This document shows positions 53,510 to 63,654 of a stretch of 64,000 bases of DNA, one piece after another. How positions within the stretch are numbered: the first letter of the stretch is position 1; each line of letters starts with the position of its first letter. Location: assembly GCA_963807235.1 (NCBI GenBank), contig CAWEBF010000021.1, positions 43,436 through 107,435 on the forward strand, written 5' to 3'. Origin of the DNA: CAWEBF01 sp963807235. GTDB taxonomy: Bacteria > Acidobacteriota > Vicinamibacteria > Vicinamibacterales > UBA2999. Position numbers and translations under genes: made by a program. The notes beneath the pieces were generated by a model. It was given only the letters and a program-made list of their open reading frames with translations. It ran no database searches and was not told the DNA's origin.

Positions 53510-55077
53510 ATGCCGATGGTCCTTGAGTCGCCTGGTTCGCCCTCGTCGCGGCGCTCGTGGCTGCTCCGGCGGCGGCGCAGCGCCGCTGATGCCCCGGTGG
53601 TGGTTGCCGCCAAGGGCGGCGATGCCTCGGCGCTCCGGTCGCTGGTGCGAAAGGGCGCCGACGTGAACGCCCCCGCGGCCGACGGCACGACGGCGCTCCA
53701 CTGGGCGGTCCAGCACGACAACGAGGAGATGGTCGGCGTGCTGCTTGCGCGCCGGAGCCCGTCCCTCGGCGGCGAATCGCTACGGCGTGGCGCCGCTGCA
53801 GGTCGCCGCCACCGCGGGCAACCCGCGCATCGTGCAGCGCCTGCTCGAAGCCAAGGCCGATCCGAACACCGCGAACGCCGACGGCGAGTCGGCGCTGATG
53901 CTTGCCGCCCGGACCGGCAACCCGCAGGTGGTGCGGCAGCTGATTGCCGCCGGCGCCAAGGTCGACGCTCGCGAGGGGTGGAAGGGTCAGACGGCGCTGA
54001 TGTGGGCCGCCGCCGAGAACAACCCGGCCGCCATGCAGGTGCTGCTCGAGGCCGGTGCCGACGCCAACGCCCGGTCGCTCGGCGGCGTCTTCACGCCGCT
54101 CCTGTTCGCGATTCGGGCCGGGCATGTTCCGGCGGCCCGCGTGCTGCTGGATGCCGGCGTGGACGTCAACGCGCCGATGCCGGAGGGCACCAGCCCGCTG
54201 CTGCTGGCGCTCATCAACGCTCACTTCGAGCTGGCCGGCTTCCTGCTGGACCGCGGCGCCGATCCGAAGGCCGACGCGCAGGGGTGGACCGCGCTGCATC
54301 AGGTGGTCTGGAGCCGGCGACCGAACACCGGCTTCAACCTGCCCGGGCCCGCGCCCACCGGCGGCCTCGACAGCCTCGACCTGGTGCGGAAGCTGGTGAA
54401 GCTCGGCGCCAACGTCAACGCCCGACAGACGCGCGAGCCGCGCGACGGCTACCGCAATCAACTGAACCGCATCGGTGCCACGCCGTTCCTGCTGGCGGCC
54501 AAGTCGGTGGACCTGCCGCTGATGCGGCTGCTGCTCGAGCTGGGTGCCGACCCGCGCATCACGACCGAGGACGGCACAACAGCGCTGATGGCTGCGGCCG
54601 GCGTGGGCATCTGGGCGCCCGGCGAGAACCCCGGTACCGACGAAGAGGCGCTGGCGGCGGTGAAGCTGGCCTTCGAGGTGGGCGGCGGCGGCGTGAACGA
54701 CATCGACCGCAACGGCGAGACTGCGGTGCACGGCGCGATCTACCGGGCCGGGTCGATTGCCGTCGCTGAAGTTCCTGATCGAGAAAGGCGCCAGGCTCGA
54801 CGTGCGCAACGAGAAGGGATGGACGCCGCTCATCGTGGCCGACGGCGTGGAGTACACCCCGGCCGTGCTCAAGCGCTATCCTGAGACCGCCGCCTTCCTG
54901 CGCCAGCAGCTGGCCGCCCAGGGGCTGCCGGTGCCGCCGCCACTCGATCGACCCGCCCGGGCCGAAGTCCGCGAACTGACGGCGCCCCTGGCCTCGACTC
55001 AGGGAAGAATCCGGCCTCGGGGGGTTGAATGCGAACGCAATGTTTTCGGATTGCGCGGGTTGTGTCGGTCGCGGTAG
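53510..55077 (+). CDS. exported ankyrin-repeat protein, cassette 2 (frameshifted)
   Basis: The counterpart of the ankyrin gene of cassette 1. A signal-like FALVAALVAAPAAAQ appears in one frame, then ADGTTALHWAVQHDNEEMVG, and after breaks near 53580 and 53748 YGVAPLQVAATAGNPRIVQR, DGESALMLAARTGNPQVVRQ, KGQTALMWAAAENNPAAMQV and RIGATPFLLAAKSVDLPLMR; a third break near 54765 leads to FLIEKGARLDVRNEKGWTPL. The C-terminal RPARAEVRELTAPLA is repeated after the next gene, and the present end runs into the M1 peptidase start, so the original 3' end may have been displaced. Confidence 0.82.
54952..54987 (+). repeat. 36-bp direct repeat, left copy
   Basis: Begins CCCGCCCGGGCCGAAGTCCG and ends CGGCGCCC, in the 3' end of the ankyrin gene. 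It matches 33 of 36 bases with the copy at 56944. Confidence 0.8.
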
Positions 55078-56815
55078 CTGGGCTGGTGTTGGCGTCAATC
55101 AATCTGACGGCGGACACTTATCCGCGCCAACCCGGAGTCAGGATCACCCATTACGAGTTCGACGTGGTTCTCAGCGAGCACCACGGACGAGATCGTGATG
55201 AAAGAAACCGTCGGCGTTGACCTCCTCGACGCGGGCATCACCGGGATCGATCTCGATCTTTGCGGACCCCACGCCAAGGGTGCGACGGAAGCCTTTCCCG
55301 GCGACCCCTGCGTCGGCAGGACGACGCAAGGCGGAATCTCAGGTCAGGCGAACGCGGCCGCTTCGCAATCCGGAACGGGGATGACCGTGACCGCGGCAAG
55401 CGTGGCGGGCCGTCCAATCACTTTCGCTCAAAACGGCGACATCGTCCGCATCACCTTCCCCTCGCCTTCCCAGGCCGGACAGCACGTGACGTTCACTCTC
55501 GAGTACCACGGCGTGCCGGCGACGGGTCTTTCGCATCGGCGTCAACAAGTGACCAGGACCGCAGTTTTGTCAGCAACGATTGGCCGAACCTTGCGCACAA
55601 CTGGCTGGCGACCATCGACCATATTTCCATGAAGGCCTCGATCACCATGATCGTCACAGCGCCGGCACGATATCAGGTGATCTCGAACGGTCTCCTGAAG
55701 CAGCAGACGGATCTGCCGAACGGCCTGCGCCGCACAGTCTGGGACGAGAAAGCCCCGATCCCAACGTGGCAGTTTGCGCTGGCCGCCGCGCCTTACGCGG
55801 TCGATCATTTTGGCGAATATCGTAGGATCGCGCTGTCGTCGTGGGTCTTTCCGCAGGAGCGCGACAACGGTTACAAGGGCTTCAGCGAGCCAACGCAATC
55901 GATACTCGAATTCTTTATCGATCGCGTCGGCCCCTATTCCTACGAAAAGCTGGCCCACGTCCAGGCGAATTTCGTTTCAGGCGGCATGGAACTCGCATCG
56001 AGCATTTTTTACGGATACGACGGAGTCCCTCGACGGCAGTTGGTGGCGCACGAGATGGCGCATCAGTGGTTCGGCAATTCGGCAAGCGAAAGCGACTGGG
56101 ATCACGTCTGGCTAAGCGAAGGCTTTGCAACATACTTTGCCCTTCTCTACCAGGAGTATAAGGACGGCCGCGACCCATTCATCGACGGGGTCCGGAACAG
56201 CGCGCAGAACGCGAGCGGTACGCGCTGGCGAATCCGGAGTCCACGATCGTCCACAAGAACCTCTCGAATATCAGTCAAGTCATCGCCAACGGCGCGCAGG
56301 TCTATCAGGGTGGAGCTCAGGTGTTGCACATGTTGCGCGGCGTGCTCGGAACGGAGACGTTTTGGAAAGGCATCCGACTCTATTACAGCCGCTTCCAGAA
56401 CAGGAACGCTTCCAGCGACGACTTTCGCGGGTCAATGCAGGACGCATGCATTGCCAGCGAGGGCTGCCCGGACGAAGGCAAAGCGCTGGCTTGGTTCTTC
56501 GACCAGTGGTTGCACCGCGGCGGCATTCTGCAGGTCACCGGTTCGTGGTCATACGACGCTGCTGCGAAACAACTTCGTGTCAGCATCAATCAGACTCAAA
56601 AGCAGGGTCTGTTTCGTATGCCCATCGAGATCGGCATCACCCTGCCTCCTCCTCCATCGCCGGCGCCAGGCAGCGTCCAAACCGCGCCGCCACGGATCAT
56701 GGTCGACAAACAGCACAACGAATTCGTCATTCCGATGCAGTCCGCGCCCCTGGACGTGAAGCTGGATCCGAACAGTTGGGTGACGATGATGCAGGGCGCG
56801 CTCATCCGAAAATGA
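55029..56815 (+). CDS. M1-family zinc aminopeptidase (frameshifted)
   Basis: An exported M1 peptidase that removes N-terminal residues from peptides. The signal region is VVSVAVAGLVLASINLTA. The substrate motif is VSGGMELASS where the family has G(A/G)MEN, an unusual change. The zinc site is QLVAHEMAHQWFGNSASESD with the third ligand Glu in HVWLSEGFATYFA. Breaks near 55190, 55520 and 56220 shift the frame; the end reads VLGTETFWKGIRLYYSRFQN and DEGKALAWFFDQWLHRGGIL and stops at 56813-56815. At about 590 residues it is near normal length. It is flanked by the two 36-bp direct repeats. Active-site Tyr was not assigned. Confidence 0.85.
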
Positions 56816-56943
56816 CGCGTGAGTTTCGGGGGCAGACGCCGAATAGGCCACTTTTCGAGGCCTCTTCAGTTCGTCGTCCAGCGCCACGAGGTCGATATGC
56901 TTGAGGAGCTTCCTGGCTCTCGCCCCCCAGTGCCGCTCGTCGC

Positions 56944-56979
56944 CCCGCCCGGGCCAAAATCCGCGAACTGACCGCGCCC
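56944..56979 (+). repeat. 36-bp direct repeat, right copy
   Basis: Begins CCCGCCCGGGCCAAAATCCG and ends CCGCGCCC. In frame it reads PARAKIRELTAP, then GLRRQLVLL and a stop, like a free-standing 3' end of the ankyrin gene. The rest of the gap from 56816 to 57018 shows no gene. Confidence 0.75.
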
Positions 56980-57018
56980 GGGTTGCGTCGGCAGCTAGTG
57001 CTACTTTAGTATCACCAC

Positions 57019-57276
57019 ATGCGGACCGAATTGGTTACGACGCTCAAGCGGCAGGCCACCGAGCTCATTTCAGAACTGGGGCGCAGCAAGGAGCCGATCC
57101 TCATCACTCAACACGGCCTGCCCAGCGCGTACCTGGTTGACGTCGCTGAGTACGAGGCGATGGCGCGACGGATGGCGCTGCTCGAGGGAATCGTCAGTGG
57201 CGAGAAGGCCGTGGGAGAAGGGCGAACACTCTCCCACGCCCAGGCCAAGCGACGTATGGCGCGATGGCTCAGATAG
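57019..57276 (+). CDS. Phd/YefM-family antitoxin, no toxin next to it
   Basis: An 85-residue Phd/YefM antitoxin: MRTELVTTLKRQATELISEL, then KEPILITQHGLPSAYLVDVA and EYEAMARRMALLEGIVSGEK, the normal DNA-binding N-terminus and the start of the toxin-binding tail. It would bind its own promoter as a dimer. The next gene begins 52 bases downstream and is a dioxygenase, and no RelE- or Doc-like frame is found on either strand nearby, so it is an orphan or its toxin was lost. A TAGTAT-like box lies just before the start. Confidence 0.85.
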   Translation: MRTELVTTLKRQATELISELGRSKEPILITQHGLPSAYLVDVAEYEAMARRMALLEGIVSGEKAVGEGRTLSHAQAKRRMARWLR

Positions 57277-57328
57277 TCTGGACCGAACGGTAGGATCTCC
57301 CCACGAACGAAGAGAGGGAGGACACCTC

Positions 57329-58084
57329 ATGGGTATCGACCGAGGGCACACAGATCCATGGTGGCAGCCGAGCGGCATAGACATCGGCAGACGCCGCGCG
57401 CTGGTCGGACTCTCTGGCATCGTCATGGCCGCGATGGGCTCCACGCCCGCGTGGGCGCCCTTCGACGCGCCCATTGCGCTCGCTCAGGGCGGGCAGCGGC
57501 CGGGGAGCTGTGTACTCACGCCTGAAGCGGGCGAGGGTCCGTTCTATCTGGATCCGAAGCTGCTGCGATCGGACATCACATCAGGGCAGCCCGGCGCGCC
57601 GCTGAACCTGGCGCTGCAGGTGGTGCGGGCCGGCGACTGCGCCACGCTCGCCAACGCACGTGTCGATGTGTGGCATGCCGATGCGTTGGGACTCTATTCC
57701 GGCTATGAACGGCAGTCCGGCGTCGGCGGCATCTCGACGAAGCCCGCAGTGGGGCAGCAGTACCTACGCGGAACGCAGATGACTGATGCCATGGGGAACG
57801 TGCAGTTCCGGACGATTTTCCCCAGCTGGTACGGCGGGCGCACGCCGCACGTGCACTTCAAGGTGTTCCTTGGCGGCAACGAGGTGGTCGCGAGTCAGAT
57901 CTTCTTCCCGGACGAGATCACCAAGGAGGTCTTCTCCGAATGGCGGCCCTATCGGGACCATGCGTCGAAGCGCACGACCTTCAATGGGAACGATCCGATC
58001 AAGCAGGGGATCCATTCCGACGTCACGCGTCAGAGTAGATCCTATGCAGCGAAGGCCGTGCTCGTCGTCGCACCGCGCACGTAG
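57329..58084 (+). CDS. exported intradiol ring-cleavage dioxygenase
   Basis: An iron(III) dioxygenase of the protocatechuate/catechol 1,2-type (PF00775) that opens aromatic rings between the two hydroxyls. The signal has RRRALVGLSGIVMAAMGS, twin-Arg-like, so this is one of the extracellular members. The core shows PEAGEGPFYLDPKLLRSDIT, VDVWHADALGLYSGYERQ with one Tyr ligand, and FPSWYGGRTPHVHFKVFLGG, which holds the second Tyr and the HxH ligands. GGAGG is seven bases before the ATG at 57329. The substrate is probably a lignin- or humus-derived catechol; that is inference. Confidence 0.9.
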   Translation: MGIDRGHTDPWWQPSGIDIGRRRALVGLSGIVMAAMGSTPAWAPFDAPIALAQGGQRPGSCVLTPEAGEGPFYLDPKLLRSDITSGQPGAPLNLALQVVRAGDCATLANARVDVWHADALGLYSGYERQSGVGGISTKPAVGQQYLRGTQMTDAMGNVQFRTIFPSWYGGRTPHVHFKVFLGGNEVVASQIFFPDEITKEVFSEWRPYRDHASKRTTFNGNDPIKQGIHSDVTRQSRSYAAKAVLVVAPRT

Positions 58085-58120
58085 GGCGGGGCGGGAACAT
58101 TACGTCCACACCCTTCGTGG

Positions 58121-59155
58121 CTAGCGCCCCGATGCCTGCTCGGCCTCCTGCTTTCGTGCCCCGGAGAGGATGCCGGCCAACCCGACATTGCCTTCATGGC
58201 AGGCGTACTCGAGCAGCGGCTCGTTCGTGCGCTTGAACAGGATCCGGGCGGTCCAGGGCCGCGTCCAGGTGGCGGGATCGTTCATGGTGGCGTCGTACTG
58301 CAGGATGCCTTCGGCCACGCGGGTGAAGCGCTCGACCAGGTGGAAGCCGCCCGACGAATTCAGGAAGTTGCTCTTCGGCGAGAACCCCCGCGTGTCCACC
58401 ACCAGCGTGTCGCCCTCCCAGCGGCCGCGCGAGTCGCCCAGCCACTGGGGCACCGACCCGGGCAGGTGGGCGCGTCCGTCGATCGCGATCACGCGCGCGT
58501 CGTGGATGGTCTCCATGGCGAAGACGACGTGGGTGGGGGACTGCACGATCTGGTACACGCTGCTGTACGCGGCCTGGAACCGGGGGACACCGAAAGTGAC
58601 GCACCGTTCCGTCAGACCACGGCTCTGCGGTCCGTCAGCAGGGTGCAGACGCCGCTGTTCGGCCAGCGCCGCTCGCCGCGCCTGCGCCTGGGGTGTCTCG
58701 GCCGGGATTCTCCCGTCCGGCGGGTCGATGATGAGCGACGTCCGATTGTCGATATCGCGGCCCGGCAGCCAGAAGCCGTTGTAGTTGCCCGTCTGGGTAT
58801 CGTGCGACGCCGGCTTCTGCCTGCCGGCGAGCACGTCGAGGATCAGCTCGTCCCCGAACAGGGCGTCGCCCTCCGCTTCCAGCTGCCGGCTCGCTTGTCG
58901 AAGCTGCTCCACTTCGGCGCCGGTCAACGTAGTTTTATTGGCCCACGCCGCCGGACGTTGCAGCGGAGTGATGCTGTCGTTGGTCCACACGCCTTCGAGA
59001 TCCGGCTGTCCAAAGGCGTTTCGCGGGGCGGCGTACGGTTTGGCGGATGACGCGCCTGGCGTGGGCCCTTGCGCGTTCGACACCAGAACCGTGAATGCGA
59101 GGCCGATCGACGTCAGCAGCGCGATGTGTCGTCTGGTCATGGTGAAAGCCCGCAT
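58121..59155 (-). CDS. exported protein of the DLEGVW/GRWEGDTLVV group, unknown function
   Basis: A 344-residue protein with a signal peptide (IALLTSIGLAFTVLVSNAQG). It shares FGQPDLEGVWTNDSI, RCVTFGVPRFQ, IVQSPTHVVFAMETIHDARV and LGDSRGRWEGDTLVVDTRGF with the gene at 43692, plus a MNDPATWTRPWTARI motif. The C-terminus ends soon after LLEYACHEGN, so the lipocalin-like domain of the other gene is absent. The ATG at 59155 is used; 59140 is possible. No function is known. It diverges from the MBL-fold gene. Confidence 0.75.
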   Translation of the reverse strand: MRAFTMTRRHIALLTSIGLAFTVLVSNAQGPTPGASSAKPYAAPRNAFGQPDLEGVWTNDSITPLQRPAAWANKTTLTGAEVEQLRQASRQLEAEGDALFGDELILDVLAGRQKPASHDTQTGNYNGFWLPGRDIDNRTSLIIDPPDGRIPAETPQAQARRAALAEQRRLHPADGPQSRGLTERCVTFGVPRFQAAYSSVYQIVQSPTHVVFAMETIHDARVIAIDGRAHLPGSVPQWLGDSRGRWEGDTLVVDTRGFSPKSNFLNSSGGFHLVERFTRVAEGILQYDATMNDPATWTRPWTARILFKRTNEPLLEYACHEGNVGLAGILSGARKQEAEQASGR

Positions 59156-59233
59156 CATCTTACGGTATCCTCTCGCTTCGTCGTCGGCGGATGCAGAGCC
59201 TGAGCGGTCTGACGCGGGAGTATGATCGCGCCC

Positions 59234-60240
59234 ATGAAACCGACTTGGACTGGGTTCGCCGTCCTGTGTCTCGGTTGTGCCGCCCTGAGTGCCCCGGCTC
59301 TCGTCGCGCAGGGAGGCGGTACCGCACCGCATCTCGCGGCCGCCAAGGCCGCCGCCGACCGGCCGGAGCATCTCCGGCTGTTCAACGCGTTGTGCGTCGC
59401 ACCGCCGGGGCGCCGGCTGTCGCCGCTCCCCCGGGACCGCCGCAGGGAATACCTCCCCGTGAGCAGTGGCACGCGGAACCCGCCAAGGTGTTCGACAACC
59501 TGTACCTGGTGGGTCAGACCGAGTACACCGCCTGGGCGGTCGTGACGTCCGACGGCATCATCGTCATCGACCCACTCTTCGACTATTCCGTCGAGGACGA
59601 GGTCTGGAACGGGCTGATGAAGCTCGGCTTCGATCCGAAGCGGATTCGCTACGTGGTCGTCAGCCACGCGCACCGCGACCACGTCGGCGGCGCACGGTTT
59701 CTGCAGGACCGCGGAGCCCGGATCGTCATGAGCTCGGCGGACTGGGACCTGCTGGCTGCCGATCCAGGCTCGTGGCCGAAGGCGAAGCGGGACATCGTGG
59801 CAACCGACGGGCAGAAGTTGACGCTCGGCGATACGACGCTGACGCTGCACTTCACGCCCGGACATACGCTGGGAACGATCTCCTCGATCTTTCCGGTGAA
59901 GGACGGCGGCCGCACCCACACGGCGGCACTGTGGGGCGGCACGGGGTTCAACTGGCGGAACAACGGCGGGCGCAACCGCTACATCACGCCCGAGCGCCCG
60001 GCGCGCTTCTGGTATGAGACCTACAGCAATTCGGCGCGGAAGTTCCGCGAGATTGCCGCCAAGGCCGGCGCGGACGTCCTCCTGTCGAACCATCCGGCGA
60101 CCGACGCAACCACGACGAAGCTGCCCGCGCTGCAGCGCCGGAAACCGGGCGAGCCGCATCCCTACGTCATCGGGGCCAGCTCGGTGCAGCGGTTCCTCAC
60201 GGTGGCCGAGGAGTGCGCAACGGCTGGCCCCCTGTGGTGA
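59234..60240 (+). CDS. exported metallo-beta-lactamase-fold hydrolase (one frameshift)
   Basis: The signal peptide is FAVLCLGCAALSAPALVAQG. After a break near 59400 the frame continues EQWHAEPAKVFDNLYLVGQT, TSDGIIVIDPLFDYSVEDEV, and the zinc motif in YVVVSHAHRDHVGGARFLQD (HxHxDH). HFTPGHTLGTISSIFPVKDG and LLSNHPATDA give later ligands. It resembles the subclass B3-like hydrolases of environmental bacteria; substrate unknown. It is followed 127 bases later by a TonB receptor. The ATG at 59234 is preferred; 59222 is possible. Confidence 0.87.
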
Positions 60241-60366
60241 ATCCGTAGACGCCGCACTCGGCGCCACGCGTGCCCGGGGGGCTGTGCGCCGCCCGTCACA
60301 CGGTGGTAACGTCTTGCACCATCAGACGGCAGTTCCGTCCCAACTAGTCTCGAAGGAGAGCCGCAC

Positions 60367-63300
60367 ATGCGCAGCACTTCAATCGCCAGGCTGGCCGCGC
60401 TGGTTCTGCTCGCACTCGTCCTCGGTACCGGGTTCGCCCTCGCCCAGGCCACCGGCACGATCCAGGGCATCGTCTCCGACGCGCAAGGCAGCGGCGTCCC
60501 GGGCGCCACGGTCACGGCGCGAAACACCGAGACCGACGTGAGCCGCGCGCTGGTTACGGAGGCTGAGGGCAACTACCGCTTCCTCAACCTGCCGGTCGGG
60601 AACTACGAGCTTACCGTCGAGCTGACCGGGTTCTCCCGGTACCACCGGGCCGGGCTCACGCTCGCCGTCAACCAGACGGCCGTCGTCGACGTGGAGCTGC
60701 GGGTGGCGGCCGTCAGCGAACTCGTCGAGGTGCGTGCCGACGCGCCGCTCCTCAACACGACCAACGCGGAGGTGGGCGTCCGCTTCGACACGAGGCGCGT
60801 GGCGGAGCTGCCGGTGATGGGGAGCCGCAACATCTTCACGCTGGCGCGCTCGGCCCCCGGCGTCAGCGAGATCGCGAGCGGCCAGAGCTCGTTCGCCTCC
60901 GGCACCGCCGAGGCGAACTTCTCCTCGAACGGCGCGCGGCTGCGGTCCAACAACATGATGATCGACGGCCAGGACAGCAACGATCCGAGCGTGACCGGCC
61001 GGCAGCAGCCGATCAACAACACGGACATCGTCCAGGAGATCCGGCTCATCACCAACCAGTTCGCCGCCGAGTACGGCCGCGCCGCCGGCTCGGTGATGAA
61101 CGTCATCACCAAGAGCGGCACGAACGACTTCCGCGGCAGCGCCTTCTGGTACCACAACGACAACGATCTGAACTCGCGCAGCAACCTCGACAAGGCCGCG
61201 GGCCGCACCGAGGCGCCGTACCGGGTGGAGAACCAGTTGGGGGGCACCATCGGCGGGCCGGTGCTCCAGGGCGGGACGTTCTTCTTCGGATCGTTCCAGC
61301 GCTGGACCGACCGCCGGCTCGGCTCCGGATTCACGCTCAGCGGCGCGCCGTCGGATGCCGGGCGAGCGGTGCTCCAGTCGGTAGCGGCCGGTCGCCCCCA
61401 CGTGGACGCGCTGCTGCGGCACCTGCCGGCCGGCACGCCGAACGGCCGCTCGGCGACCTTCACGCTCGGCGGCCAGACCTTCACCGTGCCGCTCGGCGAT
61501 CTCACCGGGTCGTCCTCACAGCAGCTCAACAACAACCAGGGCACCGCCCGCATCGATCACCAGCTTACCCAGACCACACGCTCGTCGGCCGGTATCTCTT
61601 CAGCGACACGTCCACCGACAACACCGGCGCCGTCCAGGTCACGCCGCCCGGGCTCACGTCGAACAGCCCGGCGAACAACCACTCGCTGAACGTGTGGACC
61701 AACAGCGTCTTCGGCGCCAACACGTCCAACGAGCTGCGCGTGGCCTGGTCGCACCTGGGCACCGTGACGGGACCCGACACCGCCGAGTCGCTCGAGATTC
61801 CTTCGCTCGAAATCACCGAGCTCGGCATGACCGGCTTCAACGCCGCCGCCAACCGCACCGCGATCGGACTCGCGGTGAACCTGCCGCAGTTCCGCTACAA
61901 CGACACCTTCCAGCTGCAGAACAACCTGACGCAGGTGCGCGGCAACCACCTGGTCAAGGCCGGCCTGGACGTCCGCTGCCAATACGTGAAGAGCTTCTTC
62001 TTCCCGACCATCCGCGGGCTGCTGCGATACCCGACGCTCAACGCGTTCGTGAACGACGTCGCCGAGGCCGCCAACATCAACAAGCCGCTGCCGGGCGGCG
62101 AGGACGTCAACTACTACCGCTGGTGGGACCAGTACTACTATGCGCAGGACGATTGGCGCATCGGCCAGAACCTCACGTTGAACCTGGGGCTGCGCTACGA
62201 GCTGCCCGGCAACAACATCGGCAGCCTCATCGAGCTGAACGAGCGCATCCTGCAGACCAACAACAACAACCCGGTTTACGCGCTCGACCCGGTACCGGGG
62301 ACCGACCGCGACAACATCCAGCCGCGGCTCGGCTTCGCGTGGTCGCCGACGACCGAGCGCGACGGCGTGCTCGGGTGGATGACCGGCGGTGACCGCTTCG
62401 TCGTGCGCGGCGGCTACGCCCGCACGCACGACTACGCGTTCCTGAACATCGCGCTCAACATCGTGAGCTCGTTCCCCTACGTGGCGGCGATCAACCGCAG
62501 CAACCTGAGCAACGCGTTCGCGACGCTGCAGTCGACGCCGGCGGGCGTGCCGGCTGGCACCGACCCGAACCAGCTGACGCGAACCGTCGTTGGGGAGGAC
62601 TTCCGTTCGCCCGTCTACGACCAGTTCAGCCTGGGTGTCGAGCGGCAGCTCGGCCAGGATCTCGCGCTCCGCGTCGGCTACGTCGGGACGTTCGGGAACG
62701 ATCTCTTCCAGACGCTCGACGGCAACCCGCGTCTGCCCTTCAGCACGCAGCGCCAGGATCCGTCACGGGGCGTGATCCGCCTTCGGGCGAACGTCGCGGA
62801 ATCCTGGTACCACTCGCTCCAGACGCAGCTCGACAAGCGGTTCAGCAACGGGCTGAGCGCCGGCGTGCACTACACCTGGAGCCGGTTCGAAGACACGGCG
62901 TCGGAGATCTTCAACCCGTCGACCGGCGAGGTCGCGGTCGCTCAGGACTCGTTCAACCTCGCGGCCGAGAGGGGCCCCTCGCAGCTACGACCGGCCCCAC
63001 CGGCTCTCGGGCAACTTCGTATGGGAGCCGTGGTCAGGTGACAGAGAGGGCTTTTTCGGGAAGGTGCTCGGCGGCTGGCAGCTCAGCTCGTTCTTCACGC
63101 TGCAGAGCGGTGCGCCCTTCACGGTGCTCAACGGCTCCGACCCGACCGGCGCCCTTGCCGGCATCGACGGCCTCGTCGGCAACGCCATCCGCCCGAACAT
63201 GAACACGACGCTCGACGTCTCGAGCATGTCGGTCGAGGAGCTTCGGGCGGCCGGCGGGGCGTCGCTCTTCAGGGCGCTCTGCGGGAATCCGAGCCCGACG

Positions 63301-63561
63301 TGCGCCGGGCAGCGGGTGGGCAACGTGCCGCGCAATTCGCTGCGCGCCGACGGCATCGGCAACATCGACTTCGGGATCATGAAGAACACCCGGTTCGCCG
63401 GCGGGCAGAACATGCAGATCCGCATCGAGATGTTCAACGCGACGAACACGCGGAACTTCGGGATTCCCGACGGCCGGATCAACTCGGCGAACTTCCTGAA
63501 CCAGTGGTCGACCAACGGCGGCAACCGCCGAATCTGGGCGGCGCTGCGCTACACCTTCTGA
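60367..63561 (+). CDS. TonB-dependent receptor, Oar-like (two frameshifts)
   Basis: A second Oar-like receptor. The signal peptide ends LGTGFALAQ; the carboxypeptidase-regulatory domain reads TGTIQGIVSDAQGSGVPGAT and LPVGNYELTVELTGFSRYHR; the plug has DTRRVAELPVMGSRNIFTLA and NNMMIDGQDSNDPSVTGRQQ. Breaks near 61575 (ACCCAC shortened to ACCAC) and 62985 split the barrel, which continues NNLTQVRGNHLVKAGLDVR, LTLNLGLRYELPGNN and GIPDGRINSANFLNQWSTN and ends RRIWAALRYTF. AAGGAGA precedes the ATG. It probably imports a large organic substrate. It is shorter than the receptor at 19345 (about 1065 versus 1176 residues). Confidence 0.9.
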
Positions 63562-63654
63562 CCGCTGTCGGTGTCCGAGCCAGGGCCCGCGACGCCTCGG
63601 CGCGTGGGCCTTGATGGCTGTTCGGGCCGATCGGTGAGAATAGGGCCTGCAGCG

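Noticed and set aside
54952..56979. attL/attR of an integrated element
   Set aside because: No integrase, tRNA or phage gene lies between the 36-bp repeats; only a peptidase gene does.
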